A stretch of 41,821 nucleotides of DNA from Candidatus Thiosymbion sp. (GTDB lineage: Bacteria > Pseudomonadota > Gammaproteobacteria > Chromatiales > Chromatiaceae), in contig JAHDND010000152.1 of the NCBI GenBank assembly GCA_018435665.1, positions 1 to 41,821 on the forward strand, written 5' to 3'. Below are positions 17,018-25,495 of the stretch, in pieces. How positions within the stretch are numbered: the stretch's first letter is position 1; every line of letters begins with the position of its first letter. The position numbers were made by a program, and so were the translations under genes. The notes under the pieces were generated by a model. That model searched no databases, was not told the origin of the DNA, and saw only the letters and a list, made by a program, of their open reading frames with translations.

Positions 17018-18307
17018 TTAATTTTGTTTATTGCCTTTGAGTAGCGCAATAACAATGAGCGCATAGAATAAAATAAAGGAATTAACAATAATAGGCAATC
17101 CAGAGTTTACTCCACCACGTACCATAGTATATGAAAAGGTCATGATGACATATCCATGCAAGAAAATAGTTTGCGGTAGTTTCTCCAGTATATTTATCAC
17201 AAATGCCATCAAGCCCCCTAAGAAAATAGCGTGTATCCAAAACCATCCGTTATCGAAAATATATACAGATTCTCCGACCAGGCCTGCAAGTAGCGCATAG
17301 TAGCCATAATCACCATAGTTACGCCCCAAAGCAATTTCTGCTATTTCTATTCCTATACGTGAAATCTCGAAGTCGCCAAACAGAAATTTTGGAAGTGGCA
17401 ACGTGATTAACCAAGTAAAATAGCCACCGAGATTCGCTCTGTATCCAGATTCGATAACTGGGATAGCTGCAATTGATGCAAAATTTGTCTGACTTTCGAT
17501 AGTATCTAACAGCGAATCGTAAAAGGAAAATTCGACGACTTCCTTACCAAGGCGCATCGATGCATAAACACCGGAAAGAGCTAAAAATAAGGGCAGGCCG
17601 ATAACTAAAAGAATAATTATTCTTTTCCGGAAATTTGGCTTAAGGGACCAGATTGCAATCAGAAAAGTGCCTATATATACTGCGAATTCTCCGCGAGATA
17701 AATAAGAATTAGAAACATAATCTATATAGATAAGCGCGGCGAAGAGGAAAGCGATAATAAACGTTCTCCTGCGGAAATGATAAATTGCGATATAAAAAAA
17801 GGGGGTAATGAGAATATATAAATAACTACTGATTTTAGATATGGCATCGGCCTGCGCACCAGCAGCACGAAGTGACTCTATCGCTAAGCGTAGATCCGGA
17901 GGTGATGGATTTAAAAGATCCGATAGCCGAAACTCCGGGTAAAGCATCGGCATTAGGTGGAGAAAAAAATAAAAAGTTATTATTCGTGTTGCGAGTACTC
18001 TTGAGTCCAAATGGGCTATCATTGATGTCATCTTCCATGTAATCTGCTGAGTCAAAATCGATTTTATACCAGTTATCAGGTAAAATGCAAATAATGAAGT
18101 CAATAAAAAACCAATAAAATACCAAGTGTAGTAAATTGGGACGTCGTAATATGCGCCCGCTATTCCATTAAAAAAAAATAGCCCAGTTCCCCACGCCATA
18201 ATTGCCTGGCGCCGAAGAAGCCCACGAGTGGATCGGGCGGCGAATACAACTGAGGCAAAGGTAATAATAAAAATAATTAATAGTTGTAAAGGATCAATGT
18301 CAAGCAT
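17018..18307 (-). CDS. wzy: O-antigen/EPS repeat-unit polymerase (Wzy-like)
   Basis: The 429 residues are mostly hydrophobic helices (about ten to twelve predicted by eye) with one larger loop around residues 250-330 that contains charged stretches and GNYGDYGYY-type aromatic residues. It lacks enzyme motifs, which is typical for Wzy. It ends with MVRGGVNSGLPIIVNS, where the Arg-Gly pair resembles the conserved region of oligosaccharide repeat-unit polymerases. A flippase (wzx, 26616) and glycosyltransferases in the same locus fit a Wzx/Wzy pathway. Assignment rests on topology and context, not on a firm motif. The gene is strongly AT-rich. Confidence 0.7.
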   Translation of the reverse strand: MLDIDPLQLLIIFIITFASVVFAARSTRGLLRRQAIMAWGTGLFFFNGIAGAYYDVPIYYTWYFIGFLLTSLFAFYLITGIKSILTQQITWKMTSMIAHLDSRVLATRIITFYFFLHLMPMLYPEFRLSDLLNPSPPDLRLAIESLRAAGAQADAISKISSYLYILITPFFYIAIYHFRRRTFIIAFLFAALIYIDYVSNSYLSRGEFAVYIGTFLIAIWSLKPNFRKRIIILLVIGLPLFLALSGVYASMRLGKEVVEFSFYDSLLDTIESQTNFASIAAIPVIESGYRANLGGYFTWLITLPLPKFLFGDFEISRIGIEIAEIALGRNYGDYGYYALLAGLVGESVYIFDNGWFWIHAIFLGGLMAFVINILEKLPQTIFLHGYVIMTFSYTMVRGGVNSGLPIIVNSFILFYALIVIALLKGNKQN

Positions 18308-18339
18308 GGTTGAATAATGGCGGCAGATTATCTTAGGGT

Positions 18340-19395
18340 TTACGAAACATTCACATGAAAAGATTCGATTGTTAGGGTGGTGTTTAATTGATAAATTCGT
18401 TTAGATTCATTGTAAAGCAACTGAATCCTTGCGATGACCTTATTATAGCGGTCTTCGTGTAAGTGTTCAGTTTTATGCTTGCGAATTATTTCTGCGAGGT
18501 CATTAGCATTGTGTAGTACAATGACAGCGCCAGGTACATCCTTAAAAAGGTTAATAGCTTCCTCGAACACAGGGCTAAGTATGGGTGTTAAGCCATAAGA
18601 TAGGGCCTGAAAGAGCTTATTAGGTAATGAAAAGCGAAAGTTATCTTGTGTTTTGTCTGATACTAAAATGAGATATTTATATTTTCTCAAAAAAGACATG
18701 TCAGAGGGATTGTACTCACCCAGAAAACGAATCGGTTGGCTATTTGTATTTGCATATTCTGTGATCGCTAGTGGCATATCGCGACCGTAGATATCAAGCT
18801 TTATCTTATTCCCCTTTAAATACTCAAGCATTTTAATTGGCGCACGATCGCCGAGACCAAAGAATACCAAATCGGTTTTGTCGTGTGAATCTTGATGGGT
18901 GAAGGGAGTAAGCTCCCCAGGATCCGGAATACTATAAACTACATGTATTGCCTTTCCTGGTATTTTTTTTAAAATAATTTTTTTAAGACCCTCGGAAACC
19001 GTCATTAGCCTCACGTTGGGTACGGAACACACTAATCGCTCCAGTAACTCTAGGATATAAAAGCGCATTTTGAAATAAACAGAGGATGATTCATCATCTA
19101 ATTCATTAAGATCATGAATATCATAGATAAATTCTCTTCGACATGAGAAAAGCTTATTAACAAACAAGGCAAAGAAAAGGTAAGGTAGTGCACTTTGTGC
19201 ATGGAAAATCATTGCGCATGGTCCCTTTTCGCCTGCGATGATCCTGAAAACGTTATAGTACCCCAATCTGAGGGTTGGTACTTTGCCAGTTGTTTTTGGC
19301 CTGTGCACAAATACTGACTTTTGATCCCACTTGGATTGTAATAGTAGCCGAGATGCCTTATAGCAATCTGCTTTGTAAAAATGATAGCTTAACAA
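18340..19395 (-). CDS. Glycosyltransferase, GT4-like
   Basis: The 351-residue protein has a GT-B layout: EFIYDIHDLNELDD and VRLMTVSEGL in the N-terminal half, VYSIPDPGEL at the linker, LVFFGLGDRAPIKML at the donor-domain start, and SLPNKLFQALSYGLTPI as the C-terminal nucleotide-binding element (NKLFQAL-G is typical). The start is a TTG at 19395, supported by an AGAGGA ribosome-binding site (19403-19408) 7 bases upstream and by the lack of a nearby ATG. It is AT-rich like wzy, from which it is separated by 32 bases. It probably adds a sugar to the repeat unit. Confidence 0.8.
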   Translation of the reverse strand: MLSYHFYKADCYKASRLLLQSKWDQKSVFVHRPKTTGKVPTLRLGYYNVFRIIAGEKGPCAMIFHAQSALPYLFFALFVNKLFSCRREFIYDIHDLNELDDESSSVYFKMRFYILELLERLVCSVPNVRLMTVSEGLKKIILKKIPGKAIHVVYSIPDPGELTPFTHQDSHDKTDLVFFGLGDRAPIKMLEYLKGNKIKLDIYGRDMPLAITEYANTNSQPIRFLGEYNPSDMSFLRKYKYLILVSDKTQDNFRFSLPNKLFQALSYGLTPILSPVFEEAINLFKDVPGAVIVLHNANDLAEIIRKHKTEHLHEDRYNKVIARIQLLYNESKRIYQLNTTLTIESFHVNVS

Positions 19396-19402
19396 TGGAA
19401 AA

Positions 19403-19408
19403 TCCTCT
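19403..19408 (-). promoter_or_regulatory. Ribosome-binding site deciding the TTG start at 19395
   Basis: AGAGGA on the minus strand, 7 bases upstream of TTG. No ATG lies close enough to use it. Confidence 0.5.
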
Positions 19409-19423
19409 GATGGCTCCTTTTTC

Positions 19424-19585
19424 TTAATTAACTGAAGTTTAGCGGTTCTGAAAGAGTCACCCCTAGCAGTGACTTAGGACCACGGAGTTTCGTTGGCATT
19501 TGGGCCAAATAGGGCAAACCCCTCGAAAACTCCCCCTACTTGGCCGCGGAACCCCCTCCAAAAGTGCAAAACTTCAGTTAATTAA
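19424..19585. mobile_element. MITE-like element with perfect 17-bp terminal inverted repeats
   Basis: TTAATTAACTGAAGTTT at 19424-19440 is perfectly repeated in inverse orientation at 19569-19585. The 128 bases between are GC-richer than the surrounding sequence, contain no reading frame of note, and include a small hairpin (ATTTGG/CCAAAT at 19498-19510). The right repeat supplies the stop codon of the wbpI-type gene. The size (162 bp) and structure fit a non-autonomous miniature element. A clear target duplication is not evident because the ends are themselves TTAA-rich. Confidence 0.6.
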
Positions 19586-20744
19586 TTAGCATAAGCAAAT
19601 TTGTCGCTGCGTGACCACTGCCGTAACAGTTTGTAATAGATGCCTTTTTATGCTGAATAGTATTAAAGGCTTTTATTATCTCTTTTTTGTTAGATCCGAC
19701 CAGTTGATTCCAGCCTAACTCAACAGTTTCTACCCATTCAGTCTCGTCACGCAAGGTGATGCACGGGACTTGGTGGAAGTAAGCCTCCTTTTGAATACCG
19801 CCAGAGTCGGTAAGAATAACCTGCGCGCTTATTTGAAGACGTTGCATTTCAAGATAGGGGACAGGCTTCAAAACAGTCAGTCCATCAATCCAGCGAATGC
19901 TTTTGTTGTTGATCAAACGTTGGTGGGTCCGTGGGTGCAGTGGAAGGATGATCGGCAAGTTTTGGGCGATTTCTCGCAGGGCAGCAAGGATGTTGCGCAA
20001 CCGCTCTATGTCGTCGGTATTCTCCTGGCGGTGTAGGGTGCAAAGAGCATAGCCTCTTTCAGTCAAACCCCACGTATCCAAGCTGATACGCTCACGGGCC
20101 AAGTCGCGGTAATGGAGTGCGGCATCGTACATGACGTCACCGACGTTTTCGATCTGCTGGATGCGGCTGTGTATGCAGGACTGCTGCGGTGCATCGGGAT
20201 CGCCGCCCCTCACGCGGGTCGGGGCCTGGAAGGGGAAACCCTCGCGCTGCAAGTTATCGACGGCCGTCTGGGTCGGGCACAGCAGCAGGGTGGAGATCCG
20301 GTCGGTGAGGACGCGGTTGATCTCCTCCGGCATGTTCGGATTGTGCGAGCGCAGCCCGGCCTCGACATGGGCGACGGGGACCTGGAGCTTGGCGGCGGCC
20401 AGGGCGCCAGCCAGGGTGGAGTTGGTGTCGCCATAGACCAGGACCCAATCCGGCCGCTCGTCCAGGAGGCGCGACTCGATGGCCTCCAGCATGCGCCCGG
20501 TCATGGCGCCGTGGTTGAGATTGGCGATGCCTAGATGGTAATCCGGCTGGGGGATGTCCAGTTGCTCGAAGAAGACGTCCGACATGTTGGCGTCGAAGTG
20601 CTGGCCGGTGTGGACGATGATCTCGTCGATCGGCTGACCCTGCCCGGTCGCCAGCACCCGCGCGTTATGGGCGCGGACGGCGCGGCTGACAGTGGCGGCT
20701 TTGATGAACTGCGGGCGGGCGCCGATGATGGTCAGGAGCTTCAT
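19578..20744 (-). CDS. wbpI: UDP-GlcNAc-type 2-epimerase (WecB/WbpI family)
   Basis: This is a non-hydrolysing nucleotide-sugar 2-epimerase of 388 residues. Motifs are TIIGARPQFIKA (N-terminus), HTGQHFDANMS, VYGDTNSTLAGALAA, HVEAGLRS, PEEINRVLTD, HPRT and LTDSGGIQKEA. The HFDANMSDVFFEQL stretch is closer to WbpI (UDP-2,3-diacetamido-glucuronate 2-epimerase) than to housekeeping WecB, and wbpA/B/D/E upstream make its substrate, so WbpI is the preferred call. It is longer than WbpI (about 354): about 11 extra residues lie near position 30 and about 20 (around RVRGGDPDAPQQ) near position 185. The 5' two-thirds is GC-rich and the 3' third AT-rich. The stop codon lies inside the inverted repeat of the element at 19424-19585. 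Confidence 0.88.
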   Translation of the reverse strand: MKLLTIIGARPQFIKAATVSRAVRAHNARVLATGQGQPIDEIIVHTGQHFDANMSDVFFEQLDIPQPDYHLGIANLNHGAMTGRMLEAIESRLLDERPDWVLVYGDTNSTLAGALAAAKLQVPVAHVEAGLRSHNPNMPEEINRVLTDRISTLLLCPTQTAVDNLQREGFPFQAPTRVRGGDPDAPQQSCIHSRIQQIENVGDVMYDAALHYRDLARERISLDTWGLTERGYALCTLHRQENTDDIERLRNILAALREIAQNLPIILPLHPRTHQRLINNKSIRWIDGLTVLKPVPYLEMQRLQISAQVILTDSGGIQKEAYFHQVPCITLRDETEWVETVELGWNQLVGSNKKEIIKAFNTIQHKKASITNCYGSGHAATNLLMLIN

Positions 20745-20773
20745 GGGGTAACTCGTTAACGGGTCAAATCATC

Positions 20774-21288
20774 TCAGGATTGCTTCACCAGTGCCTGGTA
20801 AAACCGCCGATCCGCCGCAGTGCCCAGGTGGGAGTTGTGCCACAGCAGGGTGAAATCCCCCCCCAAAGCAGTGGCAGGTGTCGCGATAGCCCTGAATCAT
20901 CTCCAGGGCCTGATCGCTGTAGCCCAGGCCCAGGTAGCGCTCCGCGATTACCGAGCACTCCATGACGATCAGCGGGCGCTCGCGCAGGCGCAGGGGGCGG
21001 CACTGATGCAGGTCGTAGAGGGGGTACTCGCGACAGGTGCCGCAGCGGAAGCCGGGGCGGTCGGCGTAGCTCAGGGTGCTGTCGTAATCCAGGCCGTTGG
21101 CGTCCCACAGGAGCGCGGTGGTGGGCGTGGCCCAACGCAGAAAATGCTGGCGGCCGCCGAGCTGGGGTTGGTCGATGCCTTCCTTCTCCAGGACGCGGCG
21201 CAGGGTAGCGACCGAGCGGGCCAGGGCCTCCGGGTGCTGGTAGGTCTGGTTGCCGGGGTGGATGCCGATCTCGTGGCCGCGGGCTAGG
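20774..21288 (-). pseudogene. Polysaccharide deacetylase-family gene, 5'-truncated and frameshifted
   Basis: The minus strand encodes GHEIGIHPGNQTYQHPEAL, GGRQHFLRWATP, DYDSTLSYADRPGFRCGTCR and LIVMECSV, the C-terminal half of a polysaccharide deacetylase-type carbohydrate esterase. A run of eight G (20857-20864 on the plus strand as C) breaks the frame. With seven G the frame continues DFTLLWHNSHLG to a stop at 20776-20774, 29 bases before wbpI. The 5' half is missing: homology starts abruptly at about 21288, where AT-rich sequence with the coiled-coil and TIR genes begins. The gene probably sat directly upstream of wbpI before the insertion. Confidence 0.75.
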
Positions 21289-21478
21289 GGCCTCTTTGCA
21301 AACGATTGATCGAGCCTTCTAAATTATCAATTGCTTTTATGCAATCCTCTATTCTTTGTTCAATATCGAAAGACAGATCTGATGCGATGTATTTTACTGT
21401 AATGAGATCTTCTAATCTCTTATTGATATCCTGCTGCATTTGCCTAAGCTTTATTGCTAACCATTCAGTGTTGCTCAT
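21284..21478 (-). CDS. Small coiled-coil protein, possibly 3'-truncated
   Basis: A 64-residue charged protein beginning MSNTEWLAIKLRQMQQDIN, with heptad-like spacing of Leu and Ile throughout (about residues 8-60), so a coiled coil is likely. I recognise no family. Its last residues (RGP) and its stop come from the junction with the deacetylase remnant, so the natural C-terminus may have been lost. It lies about 130 bases downstream of the TIR gene and shares its lower GC content, so the two probably arrived together. Confidence 0.5.
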   Translation of the reverse strand: MSNTEWLAIKLRQMQQDINKRLEDLITVKYIASDLSFDIEQRIEDCIKAIDNLEGSINRLQRGP

Positions 21479-21610
21479 AATTATTAACTCTTGGTCATTT
21501 GTTTATTTGTTGCGAAAATCGGTGCTGGAGCAGATTATGGAGGGGGTCTTAGTCAATAATCATGGACAGGTGCCACGGCGCTAATACGTGGCAGCCATCA
21601 AGCGATCGTT

Positions 21611-22528
21611 TTACCGCTCTAAAGGGGCAATAAACCGCATCCAAAGCGATTCGGCCGCCTGCGTCGGCGTCATGAAGTTGGTTGAGTCTTGATAGCCATA
21701 AGCACCACCCATTAACATGCGGAGCCCAAGGGCGTTGCCTTCTTGTACTACCGTCAGCCGCTCATTGTAGGAATTATTATCACCAAAAGCGATTCGGCCC
21801 TCAGCGTACCCGATTCCCTCACCACTAAATCCGTCACGCCAAATCTTGCAAGTACAACGCTCCATGCCATGATGATAAATCCGTGCCATAAACTGGGTGT
21901 TCGTAATGTCCTCATAATCTACAGATAAACCAGCCTGTTGCAGGCTTAGTTGCTTCAATCCAGTCTGAAAAAACATCGCGATCGTCTTAAAGGCGCCACG
22001 TAAAAAATGCGTCTTATCCTGATCGGTGACTTCTTGTTTGATACGCGGCATGGGCACTATCGGTACAGCACCAACATCTTGTGTTGAAACAAACTCGGGC
22101 TTGTTCCGATCAAACCAGGCGCATAATTCAGAGACGATTACGTCTCCGCACCCGTCCCAAGTCAGATAGCGCTTGTCACTTAGTAGCGGAAAGTAGCTAT
22201 TGAGTATCTGACTTGTCGTGTAGGTATTGACCAACAGGGGGAGAACCCGGACTTCACCAGTCCCGGCCTCCTGATTAAGTACCGAATTGAGTTCTCGTTG
22301 TGGCCAAGGCTTACTAATAAAAACGTCACTGAGTACCACAATGACAAATTGTGACATCCGAAGCCCTTCCTGGACTTTTGCTGGGATACTTTCACCCCAA
22401 CGGATCTCGGCCTCGTCGAGCCAGCAGGAAATACCCGCTGCTTCGAGTCGGCCAGCCAAGGGGCGAACTACAAGCTCTTTATCTTCAGATGCATGACAAA
22501 GAAATACGTCTTTAGCATTTTTCACCAT
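21611..22528 (-). CDS. TIR-domain protein with C-terminal sensor-like domain
   Basis: The 305-residue protein opens with a TIR domain (about 5-140): DVFLCHASEDKELV, CWLDEAEIRWGESI and FISKPWPQRELNSVL. E79 in the last stretch is in the position of the catalytic glutamate of NAD-cleaving TIRs. The C-terminal 140 or so residues (from about 165) are a separate domain containing FLRGAFKTIAMFFQ, RCTCKIWRDGFSG and IAFGDNNSYNERLTV, of a kind seen attached to bacterial TIRs but of unknown ligand. The ATG at 22528 has an AGGA site 5 bases upstream; an earlier in-frame start lacks one. An abortive-infection role through NAD depletion is inferred from the family. It is foreign to the polysaccharide operon it interrupts. 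Confidence 0.85.
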   Translation of the reverse strand: MVKNAKDVFLCHASEDKELVVRPLAGRLEAAGISCWLDEAEIRWGESIPAKVQEGLRMSQFVIVVLSDVFISKPWPQRELNSVLNQEAGTGEVRVLPLLVNTYTTSQILNSYFPLLSDKRYLTWDGCGDVIVSELCAWFDRNKPEFVSTQDVGAVPIVPMPRIKQEVTDQDKTHFLRGAFKTIAMFFQTGLKQLSLQQAGLSVDYEDITNTQFMARIYHHGMERCTCKIWRDGFSGEGIGYAEGRIAFGDNNSYNERLTVVQEGNALGLRMLMGGAYGYQDSTNFMTPTQAAESLWMRFIAPLER

Positions 22529-22691
22529 AGGAATCCTGCTGAAACACAATAGGGCGTTGCTGCCTTCAGCAAATGCTTGTAGGCATTATCTTGTGAAATG
22601 GACGGTGAATCGATGTCAGTCTTTAGCATGGAGCAACAGATGTCGCTGAAGCCAGCGTGTCCCGTGGTCATCAATTTGGGCGCGAGATCAT

Positions 22692-24353
22692 TCACCAGCC
22701 AGTGATGTTATCCCATTCGTCCTTGATATATAAATCGGAGAATATGCCGATAATGTTGAAACCTTGAGCAAGATAATTTTTCAATTTGTGACGGGGTACA
22801 AGACCCGCGAAAGCTAAAAAGTGCCTCTGATGAATCTGGTAATTTTTATCACTGATCAAGCGCCATTTGATCAGCCTCGAATGATCGACAATCAACTGCG
22901 GCAATATTTTTCGGGTAATTTTTTTGAGATGATTCCGAAACGGGGGGCGTTGCTTGGGCGCCGTGTCTGTATTGGACACCAAGGGCCTTCCACTAATCGC
23001 TTCATATTGCTCATCTATCCAGTCGATAAACCACTCTCTGCCCTTGCGCAGTTCCAGGGGGACGCCTTCCCAGAATCTGACGAATTCGATGTCCCACAAC
23101 GGCAGCCACCATTCCAAATTGAACTGGTCATATACCCTCACCGAGTTGACGATATATTTGGATTGCCGCTCCTGCCAATCCCAAACCTCTATTAAATTGG
23201 CCATCGAAATATCGGCTCCATCAAAATCATGATTAATTCGATCCATTAATCGGCGTTCGAGAGTGCCATCTTTAGTTATCCCATGGCGATATCCAGGTGC
23301 ATTGGACATGTGCGCGTTGATCAAATGCTGGATAAGTTCAGCCAGCGAAAATTTCTTTCGCCCAAATACAAAGGGAGGGATATGGCTCCCAGCGACAAAA
23401 TCCCCGCTGTGCCCCGGCACCAGAATTGCGTCTGACTGGATCTGGCCTTGTTCCGTCAATTGCTTGATCGCAAACCAATCCTGGACATGGGGCAGGCTGG
23501 CATGATTAGCGGCCATCGCCCGATAAGCCCTCGCCTGCGTGGTGGACCAAGTACGTGCCAAGCCCTCGTTGGTGTATTCAACGAATCGCCACGGGATTCC
23601 TAAAGAGGTGGCGACTTGTTCGCTACATGCTGCCTCCGGATTCCCAGCGACGCCATACGAAAAGCCCATCAGATTGCCGTAGCCTAGTCGCTTGAGCATG
23701 GTCGCGATCAGGCGCGAGTCGTAGCCGCCGCTCAGCGGGATCACGATCTGGCGGCCGTTGGCGTAGTCGATCAGGCGCTGCATCACGCGCACCGTGACGC
23801 GATCCAGCTCGGCGCGCAGGACTGGCTCGCTGGAATTCAGGGGCTCCTTGTGCAGGAAGCGATAGTAGCGGTACGTCTCGACCACCGGCCCGGCCTCGGT
23901 TTGCCGGGCGATCAGGAACTCACCGGCCTGGAGCTGCTTGACGTGTGGAAACAGCGTGTCGGCCCCGGTGACATAGCCCGCGAGCTGAAACTCCTCCCGC
24001 GCCACAGGATCCATCTCGCGATCACCCACCTGCCGGCGAACCCACTCGGCATCGTCGCTGAGATAGAACTGGCCATTGGCCAAGCCGTAGAACAAGGGCC
24101 GCGAGCGAATATGATCCACCGCTGCGCGCACCTGGTCGGCGGATTGCTCCATCCAGGCGTAGAAACCGTTGAGGGGCGGCAGGACGCCGGTGAGTTGGTC
24201 GGGGGTCTTGCACGCGGCCAGCTCGGAGGCAAACCGATGGATATCGATCTGCAATTGATCGAGATAGGCTTGGCCGAGATGGTAAAATTTAATCCCATTT
24301 ATAATATTTGATTGCCAACCCTTTTGGGTCAGCATGGTACTAAACTGTGACAT
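22692..24353 (-). CDS. Asparagine synthase-like amidotransferase lacking the glutaminase Cys2
   Basis: A 553-residue protein with the C-terminal asparagine-synthetase ATP-pyrophosphatase domain: IVIPLSGGYDSRLIATML (PP-loop, about 205-222) and VPGHSGDFVAGS. The N-terminal third resembles the class II glutaminase fold (LPPLNGFYAWM, LFYGLANGQFYLSDDAEWV), but the protein starts MSQFSTML, so the Cys2 nucleophile is absent. It may use another nitrogen donor or a partner subunit, or act on another acyl group. The ATG at 24353 overlaps the preceding methyltransferase by 14 bases. GC content is high in the middle 5' portion (42 of 60 bases at 23761-23820) and low in the 3' part (26 of 60 at 22861-22920). 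Confidence 0.82.
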   Translation of the reverse strand: MSQFSTMLTQKGWQSNIINGIKFYHLGQAYLDQLQIDIHRFASELAACKTPDQLTGVLPPLNGFYAWMEQSADQVRAAVDHIRSRPLFYGLANGQFYLSDDAEWVRRQVGDREMDPVAREEFQLAGYVTGADTLFPHVKQLQAGEFLIARQTEAGPVVETYRYYRFLHKEPLNSSEPVLRAELDRVTVRVMQRLIDYANGRQIVIPLSGGYDSRLIATMLKRLGYGNLMGFSYGVAGNPEAACSEQVATSLGIPWRFVEYTNEGLARTWSTTQARAYRAMAANHASLPHVQDWFAIKQLTEQGQIQSDAILVPGHSGDFVAGSHIPPFVFGRKKFSLAELIQHLINAHMSNAPGYRHGITKDGTLERRLMDRINHDFDGADISMANLIEVWDWQERQSKYIVNSVRVYDQFNLEWWLPLWDIEFVRFWEGVPLELRKGREWFIDWIDEQYEAISGRPLVSNTDTAPKQRPPFRNHLKKITRKILPQLIVDHSRLIKWRLISDKNYQIHQRHFLAFAGLVPRHKLKNYLAQGFNIIGIFSDLYIKDEWDNITGW

Positions 24354-25071
24354 TTTGAGTATGCTTAACAAAGCTTAAAAGTTTGCTATTCCTTAATCCG
24401 CGAATATCAGGTTTAGGAAATCCAACAACATTCTTCCAAAATGACTCATCCTCCAGCAATTCAATAATCAAAGGCAAATGCCCATCCTGTGAATACACAA
24501 CACCACCCTCTTCAAGCAGGGGGTATAGATATTTCAGGCAGGTGGTTGTGGATGAAACCAGGTCAACGTCAAGATAGATCGCTGAAATGGGTCTATCGAA
24601 ATGCGGCATGGAATCATCAAACCAACCTTCCACAAACTCAACGCTACGCAACGCCCCATATTTATTGACGTTTGCCTTCACTTCCTCCAGAGCCCCGCAA
24701 TAACTACCCTCAGGAAACCCAGCGCTACCCCCATAAATATTCTTGTCATGGTTTTCATTATTTTTGGGTATGCCTTGGAAAGAATCAAAGACGATCAGTT
24801 TTCGCCCGGCCAGGTGTGCAGCCAGACTGAATTTTGCGGTACTACTTCCCTTGAAACACCCAGCCTCAACGATAACGCCGTCGCTTTTAGGTAATGTCAA
24901 AATAGCCTTTGCAAAAGCGTACACTTCTTCTTGAGTGTGAGGGCTTTCAATGCTTGCAGTTATTTTTTGAAATTTTGCGATGAGCCTCAATCGATCCATG
25001 AAAGATATATTCAACTTACTGTCTAACAAGAAAGATTGGCTGGAAAGGATATCTCTTCGAATCAGCCGCAT
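24340..25071 (-). CDS. TylF/MycF-family O-methyltransferase
   Basis: The protein carries VIVEAGCFKGSSTAKFS (SAM motif I), LIVFDSFQGIP, FPEGSYCGALEEVKANV, and SAIYLDVDLVSSTTTCL with the metal-binding Asp residues of the macrocin-O-methyltransferase family, then YPLLEEGGVVYSQDG. These enzymes methylate sugar hydroxyls in a Mg-dependent manner. I chose the ATG at 25071 (243 residues, the usual length); the longer reading begins with a TTG inside the miniature element at 25104-25210 and is probably artificial. The gene overlaps the asparagine-synthase-like gene by 14 bases and is AT-rich. It likely decorates a repeat-unit sugar. Confidence 0.8.
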   Translation of the reverse strand: MRLIRRDILSSQSFLLDSKLNISFMDRLRLIAKFQKITASIESPHTQEEVYAFAKAILTLPKSDGVIVEAGCFKGSSTAKFSLAAHLAGRKLIVFDSFQGIPKNNENHDKNIYGGSAGFPEGSYCGALEEVKANVNKYGALRSVEFVEGWFDDSMPHFDRPISAIYLDVDLVSSTTTCLKYLYPLLEEGGVVYSQDGHLPLIIELLEDESFWKNVVGFPKPDIRGLRNSKLLSFVKHTQNVTV

Positions 25072-25103
25072 GATATTCCACAACGATTGTGGAACGATGG
25101 ACT

Positions 25104-25210
25104 TTAAGGAAACGCTGATTAATTCCGGATTCCGGGCGAAAGGGCCTTGCAATGCCTTGATTCGGTTGCGTAGGTCACAACGGCTCTCGAATTAATCAGT
25201 GTCTCCTTAA
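25104..25210. mobile_element. IS5-related MITE, 99 bp, with TTAA target duplication
   Basis: TTAAGGAAACGCTGATTAAT at 25104 onward is matched in inverse orientation at the right end (25189-25210), 20 of 22 bases. Taking TTAA as the duplicated target (25104-25107 and 25207-25210; IS5 elements favour YTAR targets), the element is 25108-25206. The right end in inverse orientation, GGAGACACTGATTAATTC, is nearly the same as the left end of the IS5-type element at 41690 (GGAGACACTGATTTATTCC). It has no coding capacity and lies directly upstream of the TylF-like gene. Confidence 0.75.
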
Positions 25211-25495
25211 CAGCCTCTTTGCATTAGAAATCATCGTTAATTCTCCTCATAAAATTTAATCTGGGGTGGTTTTTAACCAGTCGCAGTATTATTGAACCTG
25301 ACCTTGTCCTTGACCAACAGGCACGAATCGTCCACAAGCGGTGTAGCTGTCCAGCCGATTCCCGCAAGGTCGAGCGTGAATATCGTCATCAGTAAGCGTT
25401 TCTGAGCAGCTGCCAATGGCGGCCCGTGATCAGCAGCAGTGCATACATCCAGAGATTGGCCTACTCTCATATATTGACTTGCATTTCGTACATCA
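25211..25495. other. Intergenic stretch with no recognised gene
   Basis: Between the miniature element and the end of the CapA-like gene. A minus-strand frame crosses it but overlaps the capA 3' end and shows no recognisable motif or ribosome-binding site. I see nothing else in it. Confidence 0.4.
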
